In this document: positions 33,849 to 42,810 of the stretch, in pieces
Numbering within the stretch: position 1 is the first letter of the stretch
How the letters are laid out: the number at the start of each line of letters is the position of its first letter
From: Desulfobacterales bacterium
GTDB lineage: Bacteria; Desulfobacterota; Desulfobacteria; Desulfobacterales; JALSRD01
Assembly: GCA_026984935.1 (NCBI GenBank)
Contig: JALSRD010000054.1
Span: forward strand, 1-57,179
Reading direction: 5' to 3'
Length of the DNA stretch: 57,179 bases
Made by a program: the position numbers and the translations under genes
Notes under the pieces: generated by a model
Told to the model about the DNA's origin: nothing
The model's database searches: none
What the model saw: the letters and a program-made list of their open reading frames with translations, nothing else

Positions 33849-34079
33849 ATGCACGAAAACGCATGGCAGCTCCGGCCGAAACCGGAACGCCAAGGGTGCG
33901 CTGCCCACCGGAAAGTCTGCGACTGGCAGCAGCGCAACTGCCCGTACGGGGACGCTTTTGTGAAATTTGTGAAAGTGGCTGCAGAGGCAGCGGCGGACGG
34001 CACGTCGGCCGGGGGCCCTTTCGGCAGCGACCTGTTTGAAGCGGAAATTTGCTTGAGAACCTACAGACAGCAGAGGTAG
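33849..34079 (+). CDS. Small Cys-containing hypothetical protein
   Basis: A 76-residue frame that starts 5 bases after the PilZ stop and ends 2 bases before the diguanylate cyclase start, spacing that suggests a translated operon gene. Three Cys (17, 24, 31) and His21 in GCAAHRKVCDWQQRNCPYG could form a small metal site. The rest is Ala/Gly-rich. No family recognised. The ribosome site is weak, so it may be untranslated spacer. Confidence 0.45.
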   Translation: MHENAWQLRPKPERQGCAAHRKVCDWQQRNCPYGDAFVKFVKVAAEAAADGTSAGGPFGSDLFEAEICLRTYRQQR

Positions 34080-34081
34080 AC

Positions 34082-35287
34082 ATGGTATTTTATCCCCGCG
34101 ACGACAAGCGCCCGGAAAACAGGAGCGGCCAGACCGAAAGGGATCTGCTTGACTGCCGGGAGCGGAATCGTTTCATGCTCGATGTGGTCCGTTCCCTGCT
34201 GGTTTTCCTGAAAGATTTCACGCTGGATCTGAAGGAAAAAGAGATCGGCACCCAGCGCTTTAAAGAAAATCTGGACCAGCTGGCCGACAGCTTTACCAGC
34301 GAGATGCGCACGCGCAAGCTGGCTGGGTTGTACCGGCGCCAGCGGAAGCAGATTTATGCTTACATCACCCGCCAGAAAGACTATCTGCAGGCCCGCGAAA
34401 CCGAACTGAAAGATATTATCGACCTGCTGAGCCGCGCCATGGCGGCGCTGGATGCGGACAACCAGGTGTTCAACCAGACCATTTACCGGCAGACCGAAAA
34501 AATTGAAAACCTGACCCACCTGGATGACATTCGCAAAATTAAAGATGCGCTTAGTGAAGGCGTCAACCAGCTGCAGTCGGAGGTGCGCAAGAAAAAGACA
34601 CGCGACAGCCAGCGCCTGGAGAAGCTCTCCAGGCGGGTCAGTGCCCTGAACCAGGAGCTGGAAGCCACCCGCCGGGAATCGCTGACCGACAGTCTGACCG
34701 GCGTGCATAACCGCAAAGCGCTGGATGGGTTTATGGCCGATATGGTGGATCGCTGTCGCCGCGGACGTTCATCCTTTAGCATGCTGCTGCTGGATATCGA
34801 CGATTTCAAATCTTTCAACGACACCTATGGACATCAGGTCGGCGACCGGGTTCTGGTTGCCGTTGCCCAACAGTGCAAGGCCGTTGTGCGGCGCGACGAT
34901 TTTGTGGGCCGGTACGGCGGGGAGGAATTTGCCGTCATCCTGCCCGGCGCTTCCTTGAGAAATGCGCGCAAAAGGGCTGAAAAACTGTGCCGCAAGATCG
35001 CCGCTGCACGCTATGAACTGCGACAGGCAGATGCCCGCCACGTCATCAACGTTACGGTGAGCATCGGTGTGAGCGCCTTTGACCGGCAGGATACGGTGGA
35101 AACGGTGACGGCGCGGGCGGACAAGGCCCTCTATGCAGCCAAGGGCCGGGGCAAGAACTGCGTCTGTACACAAGAGGATCTCCAGACGCGGCAGGTGCCC
35201 GAAGCCCCGGCGCCTTCCACAGCCGGCCAACGTACGGATGAAGGGCGGTCGGCACGGGCGGATCGTGAGAAACGCTGGCGCGCATAG
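34082..35287 (+). CDS. Diguanylate cyclase (GGDEF) with long helical N-terminus
   Basis: A soluble enzyme of 401 residues that should make c-di-GMP from two GTP. About 200 N-terminal residues are predicted helical or coiled (RKQIYAYITRQKDYLQARE, RRVSALNQELEATRRE), suitable for dimerisation or signal relay. The GGDEF domain follows, with DSLTGVHNRKAL, LLDIDDFKSFNDTYGHQVGD, and the active loop GGEEF preceded by RRDD, an intact R-x-x-D inhibitory site. ATG 34082 follows AGAGGTAGAC. A Met further upstream at 34049 would overlap the previous frame. The PilZ gene upstream is the likely effector. Confidence 0.92.
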   Translation: MVFYPRDDKRPENRSGQTERDLLDCRERNRFMLDVVRSLLVFLKDFTLDLKEKEIGTQRFKENLDQLADSFTSEMRTRKLAGLYRRQRKQIYAYITRQKDYLQARETELKDIIDLLSRAMAALDADNQVFNQTIYRQTEKIENLTHLDDIRKIKDALSEGVNQLQSEVRKKKTRDSQRLEKLSRRVSALNQELEATRRESLTDSLTGVHNRKALDGFMADMVDRCRRGRSSFSMLLLDIDDFKSFNDTYGHQVGDRVLVAVAQQCKAVVRRDDFVGRYGGEEFAVILPGASLRNARKRAEKLCRKIAAARYELRQADARHVINVTVSIGVSAFDRQDTVETVTARADKALYAAKGRGKNCVCTQEDLQTRQVPEAPAPSTAGQRTDEGRSARADREKRWRA

Positions 35288-35298
35288 GGGCCGATGAC

Positions 35299-35327
35299 TT
35301 GCCAAGAGACGCCGTCGGCATTATCAT
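35299..35327 (+). promoter_or_regulatory. Sigma-70-type promoter for the YceI-like gene
   Basis: TTGCCA (35299-35304) and TATCAT (35322-35327) each match the consensus at five of six positions and are separated by exactly 17 bases. The site begins 12 bases after the cyclase stop and lies about 140 bases before ATG 35469, giving a long 5' leader. Confidence 0.55.
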
Positions 35328-35468
35328 TCGTGGTAGTCCGGTCGGTTTGCAGGAATTCATGCGAACCGCCTGCCCATGAAGCGCCGGCCGCGGCCGGACC
35401 AGCAGTTTCAAACACTTTCAACGGCGCAGGATGGCGGGCGGGAAGAGCTCCGGAAGAGGTGCCCGCCC

Positions 35469-36935
35469 ATGCCCTTTCACCCGCGACGCATTCCGGTATT
35501 GATCATCGGCGCGTTGATTGCGCTGCTGGCCTGCCCGGCCGGGCCGCTTGCGGCAACTGGCGCGGTGCCGGCAGCCGGACAGCTGATCGTTTTTGTGCAG
35601 CCGGGATTGTCGCGTGTGGAGCGCGCCTTTGCCCGGCATGATCTGCCCCGCATCCGGCGGGTCGCCGACGAAATGGGGGTATCCCTGCGGGTCGTGAATG
35701 CGGCCGCCGGGGCCCCTGCCGAAGTGGCTATTACGCCCTTGATCGTTTTCCAGAATTCTCGCGGGCGGTCCATCTACCAGGGGCGAACAACGACGGTGGA
35801 CCGCATCCGCAACTTCATCCGCACTTCGCGCTACATCCCCCAGGGCAAGGCTCCCAACCGGCGCCGCGACATTTTTCTGTGGCGCATGGGCCGCACCCGC
35901 ATCTGGAGTCCGATCAAGATCTCATCGGTGACCGGAACCGTGCCCGCAGGATACCGGGATGCGGTCTTCAAAGCCCGTGCACTGGAGAGCATCGCGGCGG
36001 GCCTCAAGCATTACAGGCGGTATGCAAAAGCCGAACTCGGTCGTGCGGACCGTGGTTTTTACATGGATTTTTACCCCTGGCGCGCCAAGGACGGCACGCT
36101 TTTTCTTTCGCTGGCGCTCTATTCGCAGTTCGACTGCCGGACGCCGGTGTTTGAAATGAAGCAACATCCCCTGACCGGGCCGTGGCGCGAGCGCGACGCG
36201 CTGTTCCAAAAAGCCGCAACGCTCCTGGAGCGGGCGGTTTCCAGCCGTATCCAAAATCCGCTCGGCGGGGACGGGTTCGATGCGCTGGACATCCATGTGC
36301 CGACGGCCGGCTGGGAGCGTCTGGGGCTGGCCCTGCCGCCGGCTGCGCCGCAGGAGCGTGCGCGCGTGGTCGTGCCAGCTGAATTTCCGCTGCACTGGGT
36401 GATGGCGCCGCCGGCACCGGACGACCCGCCGCTGGTGCAGTTTCGTTTCCCGGCCCCGCTGGATCAGTACGCCGGCGAGGTGAAGCGGATCTCCGGAAAT
36501 CTGGCACTGGGGGCCAAAGGCCTTTTGAGCGGTCTCAAGGGGTCCATGCGCGCCGACATGCATTCGGTCACCATGGGCAACGCCATCCTGGACGAGGCTC
36601 TGGGCGGCAGTCAGATACTCGACAGCCGGAAGTATCCGGTGGCGGCCTTTGTTCTTGACCGTGTGGAGGCGGCAGCGCAACCGCTGGCCTTCGGACGTCT
36701 GCTGCCGGCCCGGCTGCATGGCATCTTGTCGCTGAAAGGCCGGCGCGTTCCGGTCTCGGCGGCGGCCCAGCTAGAGCCCATCCTCACCGAAGCCGGCGCG
36801 CCGCGCCTGCTCATGCGCGGCGGTTTTCAGATCGACCTGCGGGATTTCCATATCGAAGAGGCCGACGGTCCGGAGCCGGCCCGCCACACGCTGCTGCTGG
36901 ACTTCAATTTCATTTTTACGCCGCGCAACAGCTGA
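35469..36935 (+). CDS. Secreted protein with thioredoxin-like N-terminus and YceI-like C-terminus
   Basis: A 488-residue exported protein. The signal peptide is RRIPVLIIGALIALLACPAG, cleaved near PLAATGA. A thioredoxin-like fold follows (LIVFVQPG, then the cis-Pro-like TPLIVFQN and YQGR), without a CxxC motif. The central part is unassigned. Residues from about 355 onward look like the YceI lipocalin-like barrel (GSMRADMHSVTMGN, DSRKYPVAAFVLD, LSLKGRRVPVSA, then a final FNFIFTPR). YceI proteins bind polyisoprenoid or amide lipids in the periplasm. ATG 35469 follows GAGGTG. The fusion is unusual, and function is unknown. Confidence 0.75.
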   Translation: MPFHPRRIPVLIIGALIALLACPAGPLAATGAVPAAGQLIVFVQPGLSRVERAFARHDLPRIRRVADEMGVSLRVVNAAAGAPAEVAITPLIVFQNSRGRSIYQGRTTTVDRIRNFIRTSRYIPQGKAPNRRRDIFLWRMGRTRIWSPIKISSVTGTVPAGYRDAVFKARALESIAAGLKHYRRYAKAELGRADRGFYMDFYPWRAKDGTLFLSLALYSQFDCRTPVFEMKQHPLTGPWRERDALFQKAATLLERAVSSRIQNPLGGDGFDALDIHVPTAGWERLGLALPPAAPQERARVVVPAEFPLHWVMAPPAPDDPPLVQFRFPAPLDQYAGEVKRISGNLALGAKGLLSGLKGSMRADMHSVTMGNAILDEALGGSQILDSRKYPVAAFVLDRVEAAAQPLAFGRLLPARLHGILSLKGRRVPVSAAAQLEPILTEAGAPRLLMRGGFQIDLRDFHIEEADGPEPARHTLLLDFNFIFTPRNS

Positions 36936-36973
36936 CCCGCTCACGATATGGACTGTATGCCGGGGGTGCTTTC

Positions 36974-37543
36974 TCACCCCTGCCATGTTCTTTCGGCGAT
37001 GCCTTCGATATGGTTGATGGCGCGCGCCAGAACGAAGAGGTAATCCGACAGGCGGTTTAAAAACACCAGCAGTCCCTCCATGCCGCCGGCGGAGCCCCGG
37101 GACGGCAAGGCAGCCGCCAGCGTGACCACGCGCCGCTCAACCCTGCGGCAGACGGCCCGTGCGACGTGCGCACACGCGGACGCCGGGTGCCCGCCGGGCA
37201 GGATGAAGGCGTCAAGCGGCGGCAGGCCGGACTGCAGCGCGTCGATGCTTCTCTCCAGTTCGGCGCTGCGGGACGGCCAGTCAAGATCTGGCGGAAGCGT
37301 CTCCGGTGCCGTCGCCGTGCTGGCCAGACGGGCGCCGGCGGAGAAAAGATCCGCCTGGATGCGCTCGAGGGGATCCCGGAAGCGCCGTGTTTTCCCGCCG
37401 AGCACGCTGATCAGCGCACCGAGCAGCGAATTCAGTTCATCCATGTCCCCGTATGCTTGAACACGCACATGGTCTTTGGACACCCGCTCGCCGGAAAACA
37501 GGCTGGTCCGGCCGCCATCACCGCCGCCAGTGTATATTTTCAT
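36974..37543 (-). CDS. PduO-type ATP:cob(I)alamin adenosyltransferase
   Basis: A 189-residue enzyme that transfers adenosyl from ATP to cob(I)alamin, making coenzyme B12. The N-terminal ATP loop KIYTGGGDGGRTSLFSGERV and RVQAYGDMDELNSLLG are diagnostic. FILPGGHPASACAHVARAVCRRVERR carries the conserved Arg-Glu residues of the trimeric PduO/MMAB type. Length is normal. It is encoded 8 bases downstream of the AsmA-like gene on the same strand. It probably supplies cofactor to the MeaB-guarded mutase represented at the left end of the window. Confidence 0.95.
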   Translation of the reverse strand: MKIYTGGGDGGRTSLFSGERVSKDHVRVQAYGDMDELNSLLGALISVLGGKTRRFRDPLERIQADLFSAGARLASTATAPETLPPDLDWPSRSAELERSIDALQSGLPPLDAFILPGGHPASACAHVARAVCRRVERRVVTLAAALPSRGSAGGMEGLLVFLNRLSDYLFVLARAINHIEGIAERTWQG

Positions 37544-37551
37544 AGTGCATC

Positions 37552-40500
37552 CTACTTGAATAATCTTTCCAGCAGTTTACCTGCGTTCTTCTCAAGTGAT
37601 TTCTCGACAGATTGGCGCACCAGGTCCTTGACGGCGTCAGCGACGCTGCCGGTGCTCACGTCCGGATGCGACAGCGTTCCGCGGATGGGCAGGTTGATGG
37701 TCGTGCCCTTCAGATAGCGGTAAGCTTCCTTCCCCACCAGCCGGCGGGTCACCGGTGCACGGGCCGTATACGCCAGGCTTCGGTCCATACCCACGCTTCC
37801 GGCCAGTACGATTTCATGGCCGCGGATGGTGATTTTAAGGGGGGATGCCGTGATGCGGCCGCCGCGGGCGGAAAAATCGATGCGCTGCTGATCGATTTTA
37901 AGACGGCGGCCGTCCATCTTCAGAACCCCGGTTACGGCCGCCAGAAGGCCCGCGCCCTCCAGTTTGACGTTTTTCAGGTCAATGGAGCCTGAAAATACGG
38001 CCTTTTGTCCAGCCGGCTGCGTCAGCGGCCAGTTGAAATGCGCGAGCGTTAAACCAATGGATCCGGAAATACTAGATACATCTTTAAAAATCGGGTGGAT
38101 ATGTGACAGTAATTTATCGGCCAGGGCGCGCGTCAGGTGCACATCCGCCAGAATCTGCGTGCGGTCCGGGATGCGCAGGGCCGGCGGTGCATCCGACAAT
38201 TCGAGGGTCAAAGGCAGGTTCAGTCGACCGTCGTTCAGGACCGCCTCGAGATCTGTAGCGCCCCGTCCATCCTGCAGTCGGACAGGGATTTTCACGGCAC
38301 GCATGTCCAGTCCTGAAAACGCCAGGGTATCGGCTGTAAGCGTTGCCGCCAGTCGACTTTGCCTGAGCGCGGCCTGCCAGCCGCCTTTTTGTGGCAGCAC
38401 GGCCTGCAGGTCGAACGGAGTTTCCCGGTTTCCGGTCATGGCCAACTTGAAACCGGCAAGATTGGAGATGTAAGGGGCCAGCATTTCCAGATTCGGCCGC
38501 AGGCTGCCCTTCAGCCGGAATAGGCGGCCACCGGAGGTGTCGGACAGGGCTCCGGCGGTGTCAAGCGAAAGCATCTGCGAATCGAGCTTCAGGCGGTTGA
38601 TCGTCAGCAGGCGGCCTGCACGGTTGAGGATCATGGCGGCCGACAGCACCATGCGGGGCTGTGAAAAAAGCGTACGGCCTCCGGAAAAGGCTGATATCGG
38701 CGCCAGCTTCAGGTTCAGCTCCAGACCGTTCGACCCCGGCCGGTCCCGGCTTGCCGTGGCATTCAAAACGGCATGACCGGAAAGGCGGGGATCTTGCGGC
38801 AGATTCAGCCAGGGCCTCAGCGCGGCCAGGAAAGGTTTGAGATCCGCCTGCAGCTGCATGCTGGCCTGCAAGGTGTGCGCCGCACGCTGCCAGTTGGCCA
38901 TGACAATGTTTTTCAGCCGGGCATGAGCGCTGTCCATGCCGATTTCCAGAAGCGGCATGTTCAGCGCGTGTTTTGCAAAGTCCATGCGGCCACGGGCGGC
39001 CAGGTTCAGGCGTTTGCTGTGAAAACGTTTTTCCCCCTGGCGCAGCCGGAAACCGCGCGCGTCGAAAATAAATTTTGCCAGCGTCAACCTGGAACCGTCG
39101 ATGTCGCCGGCGGTCAGCAGCGTTGCACGGCCGTCTATGCCGAACTTTTCGGGGAAGTGCCGGGTGCGGCGTAGCAGCACCGCCAGGGCCCCGAGCTTCA
39201 GCCGGGCGTTGATGTCGAGTCCCGCAGCCTGCAGGTTGCCGGGGGTGCAGCGCAGGCGTTTGGCCCGCAGGCGAACCTTTCCGAGCCACGACCAGCTGTT
39301 GATTTCCACCTGCTGCAGTATCTGCGGCCCCTTGGCGGCACCCGGCTGCAGGTCGGCGGACGCATCGATTTTCATGCGCTGTCGTGGAATGAGCACGGCG
39401 CCGGCATAGCTCAGGTGGAAATCGGACGTATCGGCTCTGATCGTCATGCGGCGGTTCGCTTTGCCGGCGGTGCGGGTGGTCAGCGACAACTTCAGCCTGC
39501 CGCCGGCGTCCAGTTTTTCCAGGCGGATGAACTGCTTGAGTTCCCTGATTGCCGGCCGGACATCGGCGCTCAGATGCAGCTGCAGATGGCCGAGATCCCC
39601 CCGGCCGCCGCCCTTTATATAGGCGGATTTCAGCGCAAAGTCATCGATGTACAGTCCGGTGTCGTCGCGCCTGCCCTTGGCGGACACCTGAAAGGGGGAT
39701 TTCAGTACGATGCGGCGGCCGGCCCGGGTGCCGGCAAGACCGCTGACGGATGCCTGGCTACGGAATCGGATTGTATGGGCGCTTTGTTTGAGGTCGACGA
39801 CGGCGTTCAGGCGTCCTGCGGACAGGACCAGGCCCTTTTGCAAGCGTAAAGTCGACGGGAAAAGCGCGGCCACTTGCGCCAGATCGAGGTCCAGCCGTCC
39901 GCTGAAGGCGTTCTGCTGTGGCCCGCTAACCTGGCCCGTGGCATGCGCCTCGATTCCGTCGGCGGTCAGGTCGAGCTGAGAAATCTCGACTTTGTCAAGG
40001 CCGGCCGTGATGTTGAAAGCGGCGGCGGCCTGCTTGAAGTAGGGGTGATCGGTGCCCAGCGCACCACCGGCCAGCTGCAGGTCATCGGCGGCGATGTGTC
40101 CGCGGACACGCAGGCCGCTCTGCAGGTTGCCGTTCACGCGGAAGTCGGCCTGCAGCCTGCCGCTGCCCTGCAGTCCGGCGGTGTGCGCCGGCGGCAATAG
40201 CGAAAGCAGCTTTCCCAGGGGCCAGCCCTTAACGTCCACGGTTGCGGCCAGGGCAAGTTTTTCGGGGCGTATCTGTGCCTGCAGACCACGCGGCAGGTCG
40301 ACGGTTGCCGACATACGGCCGCGACTGTCCGGAGCTGAAAACGTCAAGCGGCAGCTGGCCGGATGACCGGCTCCTGTCGTCTGCAGCTTCAGTTCCAGTG
40401 CCCGTACCAGCGACAGGGGTTTGGCATTGGCGGATTTGAGCAGGATACGTCCGTCGCTTACCTTGAGCTGCATTTTCAGGTCGGCCGCGGCATTCGGCAG

Positions 40501-40929
40501 CCTTCCCGGACTTGGGCCGCCTGGCCCACGGGACCGCTGCCGAGCGGACATGTGCCGGGGGCCGGGGGGGGCGGCTTGCTGCATGCCTGTTTGACGGGTA
40601 ATCATGAGCAGCGGATTTTCGATTTCAACCGAACCCAGGTCGTTGCGTGCAGCCAAAAGGGCCAGCAGCCCCTTGGAAATACGGATATGGCGGATTTCAA
40701 GATTAAGCCCGCGGCGTGAATCAGCGTATGTCAGCCGGTCGAACCGCTGACCGGCAAACCAGTGCAGCGACCAGGCCTGCAGGCGAAGTTCTCCGGAAAG
40801 TTTGCGGTTGATGCGTTCGAGGATGCGCTGTTTGACGAAATGGGTGGAGATCAGTGTGGGCAGCGCGGCCGCGAAAACCAGCAGTGCGCCGATAATGGTG
40901 CCAATGATGAGTACTTTCCTGGTTTTCAT
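37552..40929 (-). CDS. Large AsmA-like envelope protein
   Basis: A 1125-residue protein with one N-terminal transmembrane helix (VLIIGTIIGALLVFAAALPTLI) and a long periplasmic part of repeated beta-strands. Repeated segments of the type SGRLDLDLAQVAALF, DARGFRLRQGEKRF and AGALSDTSGGRLFRLKGSL fit the bridge-like AsmA/DUF748 fold. The C-terminal stretch (GSVGMDRSLAYTARAPVTRR, IRGTLSHPDVS) is the classic AsmA C-terminus. Such proteins are thought to form lipid channels between inner and outer membranes. ATG 40929 follows GGAGG. It sits between the REC-PAS regulator and the adenosyltransferase, and no direct tie to the PKS cluster is visible. Confidence 0.88.
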   Translation of the reverse strand: MKTRKVLIIGTIIGALLVFAAALPTLISTHFVKQRILERINRKLSGELRLQAWSLHWFAGQRFDRLTYADSRRGLNLEIRHIRISKGLLALLAARNDLGSVEIENPLLMITRQTGMQQAAPPGPRHMSARQRSRGPGGPSPGRLPNAAADLKMQLKVSDGRILLKSANAKPLSLVRALELKLQTTGAGHPASCRLTFSAPDSRGRMSATVDLPRGLQAQIRPEKLALAATVDVKGWPLGKLLSLLPPAHTAGLQGSGRLQADFRVNGNLQSGLRVRGHIAADDLQLAGGALGTDHPYFKQAAAAFNITAGLDKVEISQLDLTADGIEAHATGQVSGPQQNAFSGRLDLDLAQVAALFPSTLRLQKGLVLSAGRLNAVVDLKQSAHTIRFRSQASVSGLAGTRAGRRIVLKSPFQVSAKGRRDDTGLYIDDFALKSAYIKGGGRGDLGHLQLHLSADVRPAIRELKQFIRLEKLDAGGRLKLSLTTRTAGKANRRMTIRADTSDFHLSYAGAVLIPRQRMKIDASADLQPGAAKGPQILQQVEINSWSWLGKVRLRAKRLRCTPGNLQAAGLDINARLKLGALAVLLRRTRHFPEKFGIDGRATLLTAGDIDGSRLTLAKFIFDARGFRLRQGEKRFHSKRLNLAARGRMDFAKHALNMPLLEIGMDSAHARLKNIVMANWQRAAHTLQASMQLQADLKPFLAALRPWLNLPQDPRLSGHAVLNATASRDRPGSNGLELNLKLAPISAFSGGRTLFSQPRMVLSAAMILNRAGRLLTINRLKLDSQMLSLDTAGALSDTSGGRLFRLKGSLRPNLEMLAPYISNLAGFKLAMTGNRETPFDLQAVLPQKGGWQAALRQSRLAATLTADTLAFSGLDMRAVKIPVRLQDGRGATDLEAVLNDGRLNLPLTLELSDAPPALRIPDRTQILADVHLTRALADKLLSHIHPIFKDVSSISGSIGLTLAHFNWPLTQPAGQKAVFSGSIDLKNVKLEGAGLLAAVTGVLKMDGRRLKIDQQRIDFSARGGRITASPLKITIRGHEIVLAGSVGMDRSLAYTARAPVTRRLVGKEAYRYLKGTTINLPIRGTLSHPDVSTGSVADAVKDLVRQSVEKSLEKNAGKLLERLFK

Positions 40930-41104
40930 GAAAAGGCTGCCTCCGGTTTCAACTGTCTGCCCGGCGTAACAGGGCGGCGGCTTTATCGTTCTTGGGGAAA
41001 GGTGACGGTCAGCGGCCGGTTTCACCATGTCGCTAGACATTCACTCTATCACAGCGGTGCTCAATTTTCCAGGGGGTAGACGGCGGCTTGTCTTCGGGGG
41101 GTGC

Positions 41105-41947
41105 TCAGGCGGGTGGCGCGGAAGGGGTGTCGTCACGCAGAGACAAGATGACGCCTTTGCCGCGAAATTTTCCGCCAAGGGGTGTGATGTCCATGCGGCA
41201 GGCGAGGTCGGCCGGATCGGCGCTGTGCACGCTGCAGGCCGTTCCCGATGCCAGGGCCTTGCGGAATCTTTCCACGATCGGCGGCGGGAAGCAGTCCTCC
41301 AGCCTTTTCCCCACCTCGATACACCATTCGTCGGGGGCCAGATCTTCCATGCGGCGGTTGACCAGTACGATCAGACCTTCGGCGCTGACGCCCATGATGG
41401 GTATGGGCAGGTCTTCCACGATGGCGTGCGAGAGCTCCAGCGCCTGGTTCTGAAGCTCAAGCACCCGCGTACGTTCTTTGACGGTCTGCTCGAGGTTTTC
41501 ATTGATACGTGTAAGCTCTCGGTTTTGTTCGACAACACGCTGATTCAACTCCCGGTTTGCCTGCACCAGATCGTAATGCTGCAGGGCTTTGCGGATCTCG
41601 AGTTTCAATTCGCGGTCGTTCCAGGGCTTCAGGAAGAACTTGAAGATGTGGCCGGTGTTGATGGATTCGGCAATGGCGTCCACGTCGGTATATCCCGAGA
41701 GGATGATGCGCATGGTATCCGGGTGTTCGGCCTTTACCCGATCCAGAAACTGCGTGCCGCTCATGTCGGGCATGCGCTGGTCGCTGATCACCAGGTGTAC
41801 ACGGTGCTGTGCAAGTATCCGCAGGCCCTGGGCGGCGGTGGTCGCAGTCAGGATGCGATATCCTTCTTTGCGGAACAGGCGCTGCAGCGCCTTCAGGATG
41901 TTGGGCTCGTCATCGATGCACAAAATAGTATGTCTGAGATTTTCCAT
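41105..41947 (-). CDS. Response regulator with coiled coil and PAS-like output
   Basis: A 280-residue protein. The receiver has LCIDDEPNIL, phosphoacceptor Asp in LVISDQRMP and Lys in FLKPWND, the FxxKPW variant common in RpfG-like regulators. A long coiled coil (about 120-170) leads to a PAS-like domain (VEDLPIPIMGVSAEGLIVLVNRR). No enzymatic or DNA-binding domain is present, so it probably works by protein contacts. ATG 41947 lies 5 bases after the HDOD gene stop. It is the last of four co-directional signalling genes. Confidence 0.88.
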   Translation of the reverse strand: MENLRHTILCIDDEPNILKALQRLFRKEGYRILTATTAAQGLRILAQHRVHLVISDQRMPDMSGTQFLDRVKAEHPDTMRIILSGYTDVDAIAESINTGHIFKFFLKPWNDRELKLEIRKALQHYDLVQANRELNQRVVEQNRELTRINENLEQTVKERTRVLELQNQALELSHAIVEDLPIPIMGVSAEGLIVLVNRRMEDLAPDEWCIEVGKRLEDCFPPPIVERFRKALASGTACSVHSADPADLACRMDITPLGGKFRGKGVILSLRDDTPSAPPA

Positions 41948-41952
41948 GGGCC

Positions 41953-42810
41953 TCAACCGGCGAAGAAAAATTGACAGGCCGATTGGATTTCATCTTCGGC
42001 TGCCGGGTACCAGTCGGTCAGGTTTTCCAGGCAGCCCCGCAGGCGGTGCGCCGCATCCGGATGCAGCCGTGTGAGGTCGGGCGGGCTGTCGTCGCTTCGG
42101 CCGTCCAGTCGATTGACGATGACATCGGCGGCATGTACGATCAGCAAAAGGTTCCGATCCGCGACCTCCGCCCGCACACTGTGGTGATAGCGGATGGCAT
42201 CCGTCAGCCGGTGGGGCAACTGCCAGCGCTTGACCAGATAGGCGCCGACATCGGCATGTGTGGCCGGCAGCTCCTTTCTTTCGGCCTCGTAAAAAGATAC
42301 CGGACAGTTTTGCGAAGATTGCCACGCCGCCTCAAAAAGCGTCCTGAAATAACGAAAAAGCACGAGTTTCCCCATGTCGTGCAGCAGACCGGCCGTGAAG
42401 GCATCACCGGCATAATGCAGATGGCTCCTTTCCGCCAGATGCCGGCTGGTTACCGCCACGGCCACCGAGTGCGTCCAGAATTTTGTGATGTCGAATCCGG
42501 CCAGTTGTTGTTTGCTGCCGAAACTGTCGATGACACCCACCGAAACCACGGCATTGCGAATGGTGTTGAATCCCAGCAGCACCACGGCATGGGAAATGGT
42601 GGACACGCCGCAGCGCAACCCGAAAAAGGCCGAATTGACGAGTTTGAGGATCCTGGGCACCATGGCCTGGTCTTTTTCGATGGTCCGGCAGACGCTTTCG
42701 ATGGGGGTTTCAAAATCCTGCAGCAACTGGTTGACCTCCAGCACGACCGCCGGCAGCGTGGGCAGGTTCTCGATGTGGTCAAGGGTTGCAAAAAGGGATG
42801 CCCGGTTCAT
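41953..42810 (-). CDS. HDOD-domain signalling protein
   Basis: A 285-residue HDOD protein. The N-terminal hydrophobic helices (LPTLPAVVLEVNQLL, MVPRILKLVNSAFFG, HAVVLLGFNTIRNAVVS) are typical. An HD pair in GLLHDMGKL is retained, although HDOD proteins usually lack hydrolase activity. These proteins act as scaffolds in c-di-GMP and stress signalling. ATG 42810 overlaps the HD-GYP stop by 4 bases (ATGA), so the two are translationally coupled. Confidence 0.9.
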   Translation of the reverse strand: MNRASLFATLDHIENLPTLPAVVLEVNQLLQDFETPIESVCRTIEKDQAMVPRILKLVNSAFFGLRCGVSTISHAVVLLGFNTIRNAVVSVGVIDSFGSKQQLAGFDITKFWTHSVAVAVTSRHLAERSHLHYAGDAFTAGLLHDMGKLVLFRYFRTLFEAAWQSSQNCPVSFYEAERKELPATHADVGAYLVKRWQLPHRLTDAIRYHHSVRAEVADRNLLLIVHAADVIVNRLDGRSDDSPPDLTRLHPDAAHRLRGCLENLTDWYPAAEDEIQSACQFFFAG

